From assembly GCF_000418325.1 (NCBI RefSeq), contig NC_021658.1:6958001-7022000 (forward strand): a stretch of 64,000 bases of DNA, given 5' to 3'. The notes beneath the pieces are model-generated. The model was given only the letters and a program-made list of their open reading frames with translations, was not told the DNA's origin and made no database searches. Both the position numbers and the translations under genes were made by a program. This document shows, in pieces, positions 8,890 through 19,900 of the stretch. The stretch is from Sorangium cellulosum So0157-2 (GTDB lineage: Bacteria > Myxococcota_A > Polyangia > Polyangiales > Polyangiaceae). Each line of letters starts with the position of its first letter. The first letter of the stretch is position 1.

Positions 8890-11004
8890 ATGCTTTCCAA
8901 GCGTTCGAGTTCGAGCATTTCAACGCGCTCGCGGTCTGTCCCCGGCTCCGCCGGGGCATGGTGGAGGGCGCGGCACGCCGCGCTGGCCGCGCTCGCCCTC
9001 CTGCCCGCTGCGTGCTCGGACTTCGCGCCGGGGGACGGCGAGCTGGACGACGCCAGCGCGCTGCTCGACGCGGCGGAGGCCGACCTCGGCGAGGCCGCCG
9101 AGGCGCTCTCGCTGCCGTTTCCGATCGAGCCCCTGAAGTCGCTCACCGTCACCGAAGTCGACATCGTGTCCCAGTTCTCGCTGAAGGATGTCCTGCAGCA
9201 GCTGGTCACCCAGTCGGGCGTCCCGGGCCTCACGCCCCTCACGCTGTTCCAGCGGTTCATGGACACGTACCGGGCAGCCCCCGGCCTTTACCCCTCCGTC
9301 CCGCATTGCGATAGCGTGGCCGCCAACCCGAACGATGTGTTTCCTCCCCCGCAGCCCGGCGACACGCCCTCGCCGGGGTCCATCAACGGATGGCCGGTCC
9401 GCTGCCCCCGGACCATCGGACAGGATTCAGGGATCGATCCGTTCTCCACGACGGCCGGCGACGACGCATACATGGCGACGACGCTGGCGAACCGCTTCGA
9501 TCTCGCCCCTCCGGACGGCGCCCACTGCGGGGAGTACCGGATCGTGTTCGCGCGGAAGTCGGGCCACCCCGACTCCAGCGATGACAGGCCCGACCAGACC
9601 TTTCGGCGCAGCTTCATCATCTTCGAGGGCCGGCTGCCCAACCCGAGCCCCAGCCTCGGCCGGCAAGGCTGCCGCCCCATCGTCGATTTCTGGCTGAACC
9701 AGTCGAACCCCTCGAAGACCGCGGCGACCCGGGCGGCCGAGCTGAAGTCCTTCTACTTCAACGGCCTGCCCGCGTCCGGCGTCGGTCCCGTCATCCACAT
9801 CGACAACTACGGCCACACGCCGGGCCCGAACAACGGCCAGATCCGGACCAATGAGTTCCTCCTGTTCCAGGAGGCGTTCGACGCCTGGCCGCTCCGGGAG
9901 TTCAGGCTCACGCACGGCACCAGCAGCAGCCCCTCGCTCAACGTCATCCCGTCGTTCGTGAAGGACAACCCGTCCGCGAAGCTCTTCGCGCCCGGCATCT
10001 CGGGCGATTCGCGGGTCACCAGCTTCCAGAGCACCGTGTTCCCGAACATGGTGGAGAGGCTCGCCGCGGCCGACGACGTGAACCGCTTCGCGTACCCGTC
10101 GGCGCTGCCCGACGCGATGAACGCGGGCGAGAGCCTGATGATCCCCCTCCAGAACAACTACCTGAACGCGATCGGCAGCGGGGCGTCGACCCTGAGGACC
10201 AACATCGCGAACAAGCTGATCGCCATGGGCAGCGACCTGTCCGGCACGCCCACCAACCCGTCCGTGGATCAGATCGTCGGGCGCGCTCAGTCCCTCGCCT
10301 GCGCGGGGTGCCATGAGCCCGTGGACGCCACCAACAGCCCGAGCAGCAGCCTCGACGTGGGCCTGTCGAGCGCGTTCCCCAAGACGCTGGTCTTCACCCA
10401 CACCTCCGAGAAGACGGCGCCGGTCGATGAGAACGACCCGAACGGCCCGCGGCGCTTCATCCTCTCGGACGCCGTGCTCGATACGTTCCTCCCGTACCGC
10501 GAGAAGGTGATGAAGCATTTCCTCGTCAACAACACGACGCTCGGGTTCGAGAAGCCGGGCGCGTGGACCTCGACGCAGGCCCTGCTCGCGACCCACACGG
10601 GCCGGGTGGAGGAGGGCATCGCGTCGCTGGAGGTCCGGACCCCGAGCTCGTTCAACACGATCTTCAGCCCGAACTTCAGCACCTCGGGCCTCACGCCGGT
10701 GGGCAACAAGATCAAGCTCTCTCTCTTCGTGTCGAAGCAGCAGCCGAACCCGAGCTGGGTGGGCAACCTGGAGGTGCTGATCTCGATCCCGTCCGCCGGC
10801 ATCTACGACCAGTGGGTCGGCAACGTCGTGCTCAACGGGCTCACCCGGGGCGAGTTCAACGACGTCACGTTCCCGCAGCAGCTCCAGGCGGCCACCATCA
10901 CGGCGCTCAACGCGGCGCCGAGCGACGTGAAGCTGCAGTTCACTTTGAACGTGACCGCGAACTCCGGCCCCTACTACATGGACGACATCCGGTTCGAGAA
11001 CTGA
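8890..11004 (+). CDS. large secreted lipoprotein with one CxxCH haem-binding motif
   Basis: The gene encodes 704 residues from ATG 8890, chosen because AGGAGG lies 5 bases upstream and a lipoprotein signal follows (hydrophobic stretch ending LLPAACSD near residue 41). The frame is open upstream to 8518 but without a ribosome site or signal. The body is soluble-like with repeated Asn/Pro/Phe-rich segments. CAGCH at 471-475 matches the c-type haem attachment motif and is followed by EPVD. The family is not one I recognise; large lipoproteins of this look, with a single CxxCH, occur in myxobacteria. It probably sits at the outer membrane or in the periplasm, perhaps in redox or surface functions; this is inference. 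A strong hairpin follows 20 bp after the stop. Confidence 0.8.
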   Translation: MLSKRSSSSISTRSRSVPGSAGAWWRARHAALAALALLPAACSDFAPGDGELDDASALLDAAEADLGEAAEALSLPFPIEPLKSLTVTEVDIVSQFSLKDVLQQLVTQSGVPGLTPLTLFQRFMDTYRAAPGLYPSVPHCDSVAANPNDVFPPPQPGDTPSPGSINGWPVRCPRTIGQDSGIDPFSTTAGDDAYMATTLANRFDLAPPDGAHCGEYRIVFARKSGHPDSSDDRPDQTFRRSFIIFEGRLPNPSPSLGRQGCRPIVDFWLNQSNPSKTAATRAAELKSFYFNGLPASGVGPVIHIDNYGHTPGPNNGQIRTNEFLLFQEAFDAWPLREFRLTHGTSSSPSLNVIPSFVKDNPSAKLFAPGISGDSRVTSFQSTVFPNMVERLAAADDVNRFAYPSALPDAMNAGESLMIPLQNNYLNAIGSGASTLRTNIANKLIAMGSDLSGTPTNPSVDQIVGRAQSLACAGCHEPVDATNSPSSSLDVGLSSAFPKTLVFTHTSEKTAPVDENDPNGPRRFILSDAVLDTFLPYREKVMKHFLVNNTTLGFEKPGAWTSTQALLATHTGRVEEGIASLEVRTPSSFNTIFSPNFSTSGLTPVGNKIKLSLFVSKQQPNPSWVGNLEVLISIPSAGIYDQWVGNVVLNGLTRGEFNDVTFPQQLQAATITALNAAPSDVKLQFTLNVTANSGPYYMDDIRFEN

Positions 11005-11024
11005 TCCGCGTCGCCCTCTCGTGA

Positions 11025-11058
11025 GCAGGACGCCGGCGCGGAGACGCCGGCGTCCTGC
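11025..11058 (+). terminator. hairpin terminator after the CxxCH lipoprotein gene
   Basis: A perfect 14-bp stem (GCAGGACGCCGGCG and its complement) with a 6-base loop CGGAGA begins 20 bp after the stop codon. There is no U-tract, as is common for high-GC genomes. Confidence 0.75.
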
Positions 11059-11104
11059 CTTGCAGCGCCACAAAATTCGACCCCCACCCGAATCGCCCGG
11101 TCCG

Positions 11105-11225
11105 CCCGCAGGCGCGTGACGCCTGGCACCGAGGCATAGGCGAGTATGCCTATGCCTCGATCCAGAGGACTTGGGTACGACGTCGTTGCAGTCACCTGCA
11201 CCGGGTGATGCGAGGCAAGGACGGC
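11105..11225 (-). repeat. hairpin-bearing dispersed repeat, copy 1
   Basis: This copy is in the opposite orientation to the one at 30035-30140. The core is the hairpin GAGGCATAGGC-GAGTAT-GCCTATGCCTC (11131-11158, 11-bp stem, 6-base loop). Read on the minus strand, the flank TGCAGGTGACTGCAACGA and the block GGCGTCACGC are shared with copy 2. It lies between the lipoprotein terminator and the MFS transporter start. Confidence 0.7.
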
Positions 11226-11354
11226 GATCGTCGAGCTGCGCCGAGCGCTGCGTCGACCGGGGCAGGATCCTCTGGACCGGAGTCACCGCATCTGCACAGG
11301 CTGCGGCCAGCTGCAAGAATCCCGGGCAATCAGACGGAAACGGGAGGTCTCTCC

Positions 11355-12554
11355 ATGGGCGCATCGCCCCCCCACGCGCCGCGCGGCGCCGTCACGCTGT
11401 CGCTGTGCTTCATGATCGCCTTGCTGGAGGGGTTCGACATCCAGGCCATCGGCGTGGCCGCCCCCCTGCTGATCCCCGCCCTGGGCCTGACGCCCGGGCA
11501 GGCCGGCGTCGTGTTCGGGGCCGGCATGGCCGGGCTGGTCTGCGGCGCGCTGGCCGGCGGCTGGATGGCCGACCGCATGGGCCGCAAGCCGCTGCTGATG
11601 ACGGCCGTCGCCGTCTTCGGCCTGTTCACGCTGGCCACCCTGGTGGCGGGCGGACCGCTGTCGCTGGGCCTCTTCCGGCTCTTCGCCGGGGCCGGCATGG
11701 GGGCGGCGATGCCCAGCCTGGTGGCCGTCGCCCTGGAGATCGCCCCGCCCGACCGGCGGACCCGCACCACCACCCTGATGTTCAGCGGCATGCCGGTCGG
11801 CGGCGCGCTGGCGGCGCTGTTCGCGGCGGGGCTCATGGGTCGGTTCGGCTGGCACAGCATCTTCCTGGCCGGGGGCGTGCTGCCGCTGCTGCTGCTGCCG
11901 GTCATGGCGTGGCTGATGCCCGACATCCGCGCGGCAGCGGCCGGCGGCGCGCAGCGGCCCGGTAGCGCGCAGGCGCTGTTCGGCGATGGCCGGCTGCTGG
12001 TCACGCTGCTGGCCTGGTTCACCTTCGGCATGACGCTGCTGGTGCTGTATCTGCTGCTGAACTGGCTGCCGTCGCTGGTGGCGGCCAAGGGCCTGGGCGG
12101 GTCGGGGGGCGCTGGCGCCGCCTTCGGCTTCAATGTCGGCAGCGTCGTCGGCTGCTGGGCCATCGGCGTGCTGGTGGACCGGCTCGGGCCGCGAATTCCC
12201 ATCATCGCGGCCTATCCCGCCCTGGGCCTGTCGCTGTTCGGGCTGGCGATGGCCGACACCCTGCTGCCCGTGGTGGTGCTGGCCGGCCTGTCCGGCTTCT
12301 TCCTGCTGGGCGCGCAGTATTCGCTCTATGGAGTCATCCCGCTCTATTACCCGGCGCCGGCGCGCGGGCTGGCCACGGGCGCCTCCATCGCCGCCGGCCG
12401 GCTGGGTTCCATCGGCGGGCCGCTCGTGGCGGGCCACCTGCTGGGACAGGGCTGGGGCCCCGCCGGCGTGGCCATGGCCATGGTGCCGGTGGTGCTGTCG
12501 GCCGGGATGGCGGTGGCGTTGATGACCATCCGCGGCCGCTATGCCGGCGATTGA
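11355..12554 (+). CDS. MFS transporter, aromatic acid/H+ symporter-like
   Basis: The product has 399 residues and 12 predicted helices. ATG 11355 has GGGAGG 8-13 bases upstream; the frame is open earlier but not membrane-protein-like. Helix 1 reads SLCFMIALLEGFDIQAIGVAAP, with the LxxxDGFD-like motif (here EGFD) of the aromatic acid symporter family (MhpT/PcaK/BenK type). The A-motif loop GGWMADRMGRKP follows helix 2. The partner FAD monooxygenase, 59 bp downstream on the same strand, supports uptake of an aromatic compound that is then hydroxylated; the substrate is unknown. Leucine is written almost only as CTG, while neighbours favour CTC, so the gene may have been acquired from another lineage, perhaps an alphaproteobacterium. 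Confidence 0.85.
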   Translation: MGASPPHAPRGAVTLSLCFMIALLEGFDIQAIGVAAPLLIPALGLTPGQAGVVFGAGMAGLVCGALAGGWMADRMGRKPLLMTAVAVFGLFTLATLVAGGPLSLGLFRLFAGAGMGAAMPSLVAVALEIAPPDRRTRTTTLMFSGMPVGGALAALFAAGLMGRFGWHSIFLAGGVLPLLLLPVMAWLMPDIRAAAAGGAQRPGSAQALFGDGRLLVTLLAWFTFGMTLLVLYLLLNWLPSLVAAKGLGGSGGAGAAFGFNVGSVVGCWAIGVLVDRLGPRIPIIAAYPALGLSLFGLAMADTLLPVVVLAGLSGFFLLGAQYSLYGVIPLYYPAPARGLATGASIAAGRLGSIGGPLVAGHLLGQGWGPAGVAMAMVPVVLSAGMAVALMTIRGRYAGD

Positions 12555-12613
12555 GGAGAGGGCGGCGGCTTGAACGAGCGGCGGCGCCGAGCCGCATGTC
12601 TGGGGAGGATCTC

Positions 12614-13840
12614 ATGCAGGTGATCGTCGTGGGCGCCGGGATCGGCGGCCTGGCCGCGGCTCTTTCGCTCCACGCCTCGGGCCACGAGGTGACGGTGTTC
12701 GAGGCCGCGCCGACCCTCCTGCCGCTCGGGGTCGGCATCAACCTCCTGCCCCACGCCGGCGAGGTGCTGGACGAGCTCGGCCTGGTCGAGGCCCTCCTGG
12801 CCCAGGGGGTCGCGACCCGCGAGCTGGTCTATTACAACCGCTTCGGCCAGCGCATCTGGGGCGAGCCGCGCGGCCGCTTCGCCGGCCACGCCGCGCCGCA
12901 GATCTCCCTGCACCGCGGCGCCCTGCAGGGCGTGCTGTTCGACGCCGCCGTCGAGCGGCTGGGCCCGGACCGGGTGATCTGCGACCGGCGCCTCACGGAC
13001 CACGAGGAGGACGGCGGCCGCGTCGTGGCGCGCTTCCTCGACCGCGAGGGCGTGGCCCGGAAGGTCGCCGCCGATCTCCTGATCTGCGCCGACGGCATCC
13101 ACTCGGCGGCGCGCGCCCGCCTCTATCCGGACGAGGGGCCGCCGGTCTACGGCGGTCACATCCTGTGGCGGGGGACCACGCTGGCGGCGCCCTTCCTCAC
13201 CGGCGCCAGCATGATCATGGCCGGGCATCAGGACCAGAAGTTCGTCGCCTATCCCATCTCCCCGCCGGGGCCGGACGGCCGCCAGAGGATCAACTGGATC
13301 GCCGAGCTCGCCGTCGCCGAGAGCCTGCGACGGGAGGACTGGAATCGGCGCGGCGACCCCGCCGACTTCCTGCCCAGGTTCGAGGCGTGGCGCTTCGACT
13401 GGCTGGATGTGCCCGGCCTGATCCGGGACGCCGAGGCGATCTACGAGTTCCCGCTGGTCGACCGCGATCCGCTGCCGCGCTGGAGCCATGGGCGCATGAC
13501 GCTGCTGGGCGACGCCGCCCATCCCATGTATCCGATCGGCTCCAACGGGGCGAGCCAGGCCATCCTGGACGCCCGCGCGCTGGTCCGCGCGCTCGCCGCC
13601 CACGCCGATCCGGTGGAGGCGCTGGCGGCCTACGAGGCCGCGCGCCTGCCCGCCACCGCCGCCATCGTCGCGGCCAATCGCGGCAACGGCCCGGAGCAGT
13701 GCATGCAGATCGCCCAGGACCGCGCGCCGGACGGCTTCGACCGCATCGAGGACGTCTTCGCCCCCGGCGAGCTGGAGGCGATCGCCGCCCGCTACAAGGT
13801 GCTGACCGGCCTGAAGCGCTCCTCGGAGTCCGCCGCGTGA
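12614..13840 (+). CDS. FAD-dependent aromatic monooxygenase (PhzS-like)
   Basis: The gene encodes 408 residues from ATG 12614, with GGGGAGGA about 6 bases upstream. The N-terminal VIVVGAGIGGLAAALSL is the FAD Rossmann motif GxGxxG (residues 7-12), followed by the acidic residue in VFEAA. LLICADGIHSAAR matches the DG motif and LLGDAAHPMYPIGSNGASQAI the GD motif of group A flavoprotein monooxygenases. The arrangement resembles PhzS and 6-hydroxynicotinate/salicylate-type hydroxylases, which use NAD(P)H and O2 on an aromatic ring in the cytoplasm. It forms a probable two-gene operon with the MFS transporter. The substrate is not determinable from sequence. Confidence 0.88.
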   Translation: MQVIVVGAGIGGLAAALSLHASGHEVTVFEAAPTLLPLGVGINLLPHAGEVLDELGLVEALLAQGVATRELVYYNRFGQRIWGEPRGRFAGHAAPQISLHRGALQGVLFDAAVERLGPDRVICDRRLTDHEEDGGRVVARFLDREGVARKVAADLLICADGIHSAARARLYPDEGPPVYGGHILWRGTTLAAPFLTGASMIMAGHQDQKFVAYPISPPGPDGRQRINWIAELAVAESLRREDWNRRGDPADFLPRFEAWRFDWLDVPGLIRDAEAIYEFPLVDRDPLPRWSHGRMTLLGDAAHPMYPIGSNGASQAILDARALVRALAAHADPVEALAAYEAARLPATAAIVAANRGNGPEQCMQIAQDRAPDGFDRIEDVFAPGELEAIAARYKVLTGLKRSSESAA

Positions 13841-13998
13841 GCTAGCGGCAGCGCTCTCCAGGAGGGCCGGATTGGCGTCTTCTTTTCAAGACCGAGGCTG
13901 CTCCGGACGATGAGAGGCTCGTCCCGTCTCGATCTCGCTCTCCTTCGGCTGACCGGCGAGATCGCCGGACGCCGACTCCCCGTGTCTCGACAATGGCC

Positions 13999-16900
13999 TC
14001 AATGCGACGGCGGCCCGCTCTCAGGCCCGCTCTCCGCGCCGAGCGACCGGGCCCTCGACCTCCGGAGCGCCCGCCCCTCCAGCCCGTCGGCGAGCGCTGG
14101 CCTCACCGCCGCCGCGAGGTGCTGCTGGATCGCGCGGGCGACGTGCGCGACGTGGGGCGGCTCCATCATCGTGAAATGGTTGCCGGGCACCACCTGGAGG
14201 GCGAACGCCGCCCGCGACAGATCCATCCAGGCGTTGACCGCCACCGCGTCCTCGGGGCTGACCTGCTCCCGCGCGCGCAGGAACAGGACGCTGGCGTCCG
14301 TCGGCTGCGGCTCGTAGCTCGCGAGCGCCTGCCACGTGCTCGCGACCTCGGCGCGGAGCCGCGCGTCGTCCTCCATGGCCGCCACGAAGCCGCGGTATCG
14401 CCGCGACGCGACCGCCTCGAGCTTCGCCAGCTCGTGGGCGAGGCCGCTCGCCGGAGAGCGCTCCCGCGCGCGCGGGTCGAAGCCCGTGTCCAGGAGCACC
14501 AGCAAAGGCACCTTGCGCCCTCGCGCGAGCAGCTGCTGCGCCACCTCGTACGCGACGACGCCGCCGGCCGAATGCCCTCCCAGGAGAACCGGCCCCTCGG
14601 GCCGGACGCGCAGGATCTCGTCCACGCACCGGGCCGCGATTCCAGGAATCGACGCGAAGCCCGGCGCGGCGCCGGTGGGCTGAAGCCCGTGGACGGGCAG
14701 CTCGCCGCTCAGGCGCTGCACCAGGGGGCGATAGGCGTGCACCGTGCCGCCGAGCGGCGGGATCAGGAACAGCGGCGCCGCGTCCGGCGCCCCCGCCTGC
14801 AGCGTGACGAGGAGCTGTCCGGTCCCGCGCCCGTCGGGGAGGAGCGCGGCGCTCCCGCTCCGCTGCGTCAGCGCCGCGCTCACGGGCGCAGGCGAGTCCG
14901 GAGGCAGCGCCTCCGCGAGCCGCGCGCTCGCCGGCGAGCCCGAGGGAGGGCCGGACGACTCCGGCGGACTCCAGATCTTCGGCGACACGGACCGCACCGT
15001 CGCCGGGCCCACGGTGCAGGGGGTGTCGAGCGCGTGGGGGACGCGCTCGAACGGATACGTGGGGAGCGGCACGCGCCGCCGGCGCTCGTCCCGGGAGAAC
15101 GCGGCCCAGTCGACGTCGACGCCGGCGCACCAGAGCCGGCCCACCGCGCCGAGCAACACCTCGAGATCGCCGTCGCCGTCGCCCGGGCCCGCAAGGGTGG
15201 TCGCGACCGGTCGCCCGGCGCCCGGGTGGCGCGCCGCCAGGGCGGCCAGCGAGGCGCCGGGCCCGACCTCGACGAGGGCGCGATCGGCCGAGGCGAGCTG
15301 CGCGGCGATGCGCTCGTCCGCGCGCGCCGAGCCCGCGAGGAGGCGGGCCCAGGTCGACGGATCGTCGACGTCAGCCTCCGTCACCCAGTCGCCGGCGAGG
15401 CTCCCGACGAGGGGGATGCTCGGCGCCCGCCTCGCCATCGAGGCGGCCCGCCGGGCGATGCGCGCGAGGAGCGGCCCCGCGGCCTCCTCCTCCGCGCGCC
15501 CGAGCAGCGCGGCCAGCGCGACCGCATCGTCCAGCGAGATCACGCCGGCGACGCACGCGGCGGCGACCTCGCCCACGCCGTGGCCGAACAGCGCTGCGGG
15601 CCGGATCCCCCACGACATCAGGAGCTGCGCGAGGGCGACCTCGGTCGAGAAGAGCGCGGCCGCGCGGAGGCGCGGCGCGCCGAGCTCCCCGTCGCCGGAA
15701 GCGCGCCCCGGCGCCTCGGGGAAGAGCCGGCCGCGGAGGTCGACCGACAGCTCGCGGCGGAAGAGGTCGGCGCACCGGTCGATGCCCTCGCGGTAGGCGC
15801 GCTCGTGCAGGTAGAGCTCGCGCCCCATGCCGACGCGCTCCGCGCCCGCGCCGGGGAACAGGAAGACGACCTCCGGCGGCCGCCTGCCGGCGACCTCCGT
15901 GACGACGCGGTCCGGGTCGCGCCGGCCGAGGGAGGCCGCCGCGGAGGCCGGATCCGCGCACACCACCGCGCGGCGGTGCGCGAAGGGCGCCCGGCCCCGC
16001 TGCAGGGTGAAGGCGACGTCGGCGAGCGAGCCCTCCGGCGCGCGCCGCAGGTGCTCGGCCAGGCGATCGGTGCTCCTCTCCAGGGCGGCGGGCGTCTTCG
16101 CCGAGACGACGAGCAGCTGACGGCGCCGCGACGGGCCGGACGGCGCCGGCGCCGGCGCCTCCTCGAGCACGGCGTGCGCGTTCGTGCCGCCGATGCCGAA
16201 GGCGCTCACCCCGGCGCGGCGCGGGGCCCCGCCGCGCTTCCAGGCGATCGGCGCGGCGTTGACGAAGAACGGGCTGCGCGCGAGGTCGATCTCGGGGCCG
16301 GGGCGACGGAAATGGAGCGTCGGGGGGATGAGCTCGTGCTCCAGCGCGAGCGCCGCCTTGATGAGGCCGGTCACCCCGGCGGCCGCGCGGAGGTGGCCGA
16401 GGTTGCTCTTCACCGAGCCGAGCGCGCAGAACCCGACCCTGTCGGTCGCCTTCCGGAACGCGCGCGACAGCGCGGCCACCTCGATCGAGTCGCCGAGCCG
16501 CGTGCCCGCGCCGTGCGCCTCCACGTACGCGATGCTCTCCGGGCTCACGCCGGCAGCGGCGTGGGCCCGGGCGAGCGTCTCGAGCTGCCCCTCCAGGCTC
16601 GGCGCGGTGTACCCCACCTTGAGCGCGCCGTCGTTGGTGACGGCCGAGCCGCGGATCACGGCGTGGATCGTGTCACCGTCGTCGAGGGCGTCCTTCAGCC
16701 GCTTGAGGACGACGAGGGCGACGCCGTTGCTGGCCACGATGCCGCTCGCCTCGGCGTCGAAGGGCCGGCAATGACCGTCGGGCGAGGTGACCGCGCCCTC
16801 CTCGTGGAGATAGCCGATCCGCTTCGGCGAGAGGACGCCGACGCCCCCCGCGAGCACCATGTCGCTCTCCCCGGTGAGCAGGCTCTGGCAGCCGAGGTGC

Positions 16901-19900
16901 ACCGCGACGAGCGACGTCGAGCACGCCGTCATGACGCTGACCGCGGGCCCCCGGAGCCCCAGCTTGTAGGCCACGCGCGTGGTCAGCGAGTCGGTCACGT
17001 TCCCGGTGTAGATCCGGGCGTGCTCCGAGTTCGGCGCGGCCGGCGGCGGCCCGACGCGCTCGATCCAGTAGCTCGGGGCGTCGCTCCCGGCGAACACGCC
17101 GATCGGCTTCGAGATGGCGAGCGGGTTGTACCCGGCGCTCTCCATCGCTTCCCAGGCGCACTCGAGGAACACCCGCTGCTGCGGGTCCATGAGCGCGGCC
17201 TCCCTCGGGCTGTACCCGAAGAACGCCGCGTCGAAGCACATGACGTCATCGAGCAGGCCGGCCGCCGGGATGAACCCGGGTGTTCGAACAAGCTCCGAGT
17301 CGACGCCGAGCGCCCGCAGCTCCTCGGACGAATAGAAGGAGATCCCCTCGTTCCCGTCCTTGAGCATCGACCACAGCGCGCCGACGCTGCGCGCCTTCGG
17401 GAAGCGCCCCGCCATCCCGATGATGGCGATGGCGTTCTCGGGCAGCGCCCCCCGCGCCGGGGCCTCGGCCGCGGGCGCCGCGGCGCCGGGCGCGCGACTC
17501 CCGGCGGCGCCGTCGCCCGGGGCCGCCGCCCGGGGGCCCCGCTTCAGGTGGACGGCGAGGCTGCGGATCGTCGGGAACTGGAACAGGTCCATGATCGGCA
17601 CGTCCTCGCCGAGCCGCGCCCGGATGCCCGCGCGGACCCGGGCGAGGAGCAGCGAGTGGCCGCCGAGATCGAAGAACGGATCGTCGAGGCCGACCTCGTC
17701 GAGGCCGAGCACCTCGCGCCAGATCTCGCCGAGGACCACCTCGATGTTCGAGGCGGGCGCCGGCGCCTCCGCCCGCGGCGCGGGCTTCGCGCGGTCGTCG
17801 GCCGGGAGGGCCGCCATGTCGATCTTCCCGTTGGCGGTGAGCGGCAGCGCGTCGAGCTTCACGAACGCGGCCGGAACCATGTAGTCGGGGAGCTTCGCCG
17901 CGGCGAGCTCGCGCAGGCCTCGGGGCATCGCGCGCGTCTTCGGCCGCCGGAGCGGGCTGTTCGCGAGCGACCGCGCCGGCAAGGCCGCGTCCGGCCGCGA
18001 CTGCATCCACGCCCGCGGCCGCGGCGCGCCCTCGGCGGGCTCGAAGAGCGCGTCCATGCACCCCGGGCCCGCGGTGCTCGCCCCGGTGATCCGGACCGAA
18101 CGGCCGAGGCGCGCGGCGAGCGCCCACAGCGCCTCCGGATCGACCGCGACCGCCGCCGCCCCGGCGGCCGCGGCCCCCCGGGCGCCCGCGGCGGCGCCGG
18201 CCGGCTCGTCGCCGCCCGCCTCCCGCAGCCGGCGCGCCGCGATCACGTCGGCGTGCACGCGCGCGTTCGGGATCCCCAGGACCTCGAGCCCGAGGGAGCC
18301 CGCCTCGCGCAGCGCCCGCTCGACGCCGGCGAGGCCCTCCGCGGCGGCCCAGTCGAGCGATCGGCCGACCGCGGCCGGCTCGGGCGCCGCGCCGACGTGC
18401 AGGACGACGTCGTAGCGGAAGCGCGTCATCTCGTCGGCGCCGGGGCCTCGCTTGAGCCAGGTCTCGACGTGCTCGACGCCCGGGATCCGGTCGCGCAGCG
18501 CGTGAAAGAGCTCGGGCGCGAGGACGAGCTCCTCCTCGCCAGAGGCCGCCCGCTCCACCCGGGCCCGCAGCTCGGCCGCGGTGGCGCCCGCGGGCGCGCG
18601 GTGGAGCTGCACCGAGGTGTGAAACGCCTCCAGAAGCGGCAGGCTCCGGATGTCGCCCAGGAACACGACGCCCCCGGGCGCGGTCGCGCGCACGGCGCCC
18701 TCGATCACCGAGCGCAGGTAATCGGCGCTGGGGAAGTACTGGACGATCGAGTTCAAGATCACCACGTCGAAGCTGCCCGGCGCGATGCCGCGGAGGTCGT
18801 TCGCCTCCCGGCGCTGCAGCGACACGTGCGCGAGCGTGCCGCGCGCGAGCTCGGGGCGGAGGAGCGATATCGCCTTCTCCGAGAAATCCGTGCCGAGGTA
18901 GGCGGCGCACTGCGGGGCCAGCTGCAACAGCAAAAGCCCCGTCCCACAGCCGATCTCCCACGCCCGCCGCGGCTGGAACGAGAGGATCCGCTCGACCGTG
19001 TGGTCCCGCCACGCGCGCATCGCGCCGGCGTCGATGGGCTCTCCGGTATAGCTGCTGTTCCAGCCCGTGATGTTGAAGGCCGGATCCACGCCGGCGCCGC
19101 CCTGCCCGTAGGTGCCGTCGTACAGCGCCTGCCACGCCGAGACGTGCTCCGCCTGGAGCGCCGGGGCCTGATCCGCGGCGCCGCCGTCGTCGAGGCGCGG
19201 GATGACGTACGCGACGAGCCGCTTGTTGCCCGTCGGCTCCTCGCGCGCCACCACGACGGCCTCTTCCACGGCGGGGTGCTCGCGCAGCACGGCCTCGATC
19301 TCGCCGAGCTCGATGCGATAGCCGCGGATCTTCACCTGGTTGTCGACCCGCCCCAGGAACTCGATGTTCCCGTCGGGGAGCCACCTGGCGCGATCGCCGG
19401 TGCGGTACATGCGCGCGCCCGGCTCGTCCGAGAACCGATCGGGGAGGAACCGCGCCGCGTCGAGCTCGGGCCGGTTCAGGTACCCGCGGGCGATGCCGGC
19501 GCCCCCGAGGTACAGCTCGCCGGGGACGCCCACCGGGACGAGCTCCCCGCGCGGATCGAGGAGGTAGGCCCGCATGTTGTCGATCGGGCGGCCGATCGAG
19601 GGGTCGGCCGCCGCGGCCCCGCCGTCCGGCCGCGCCCTCGGCACGACGCACGAGGTGGCGACGACGGTCCCCTCGGTCGGACCGTAGTTGTTCACGACGT
19701 CGAAGGGGAGCCGCGCGCCGGGCCAGACGCGGAGCTTGTCTCCTCCCGTGAGCAGGTACCGGAGCGCGGCGGAAGCAGGCCAGTCGAGGCGCAGGAGCTC
19801 CTCCGCCATCGGCGTCGGCAAGAAGGAGACGGTGATCCCGCGCGCGAGGAGCCACGCCTTGAGCTCGTCCGGGGAGCGGCGGAGCGGCTCCCCGGGGATG

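Larger units (their letters stand above)
11005..11354. other. 350-bp intergenic region with terminator and repeat
   Basis: It holds the lipoprotein terminator (11025-11058) and the dispersed hairpin repeat (11105-11225). The rest, up to the GGGAGG ribosome site before 11355, presumably contains the promoter of the transporter/monooxygenase pair; no clear -35/-10 pair was recognised. Confidence 0.5.

Noticed and set aside
13841..13998. Terminator between the convergent monooxygenase and NRPS genes
   Set aside because: No convincing stem-loop found in this stretch.
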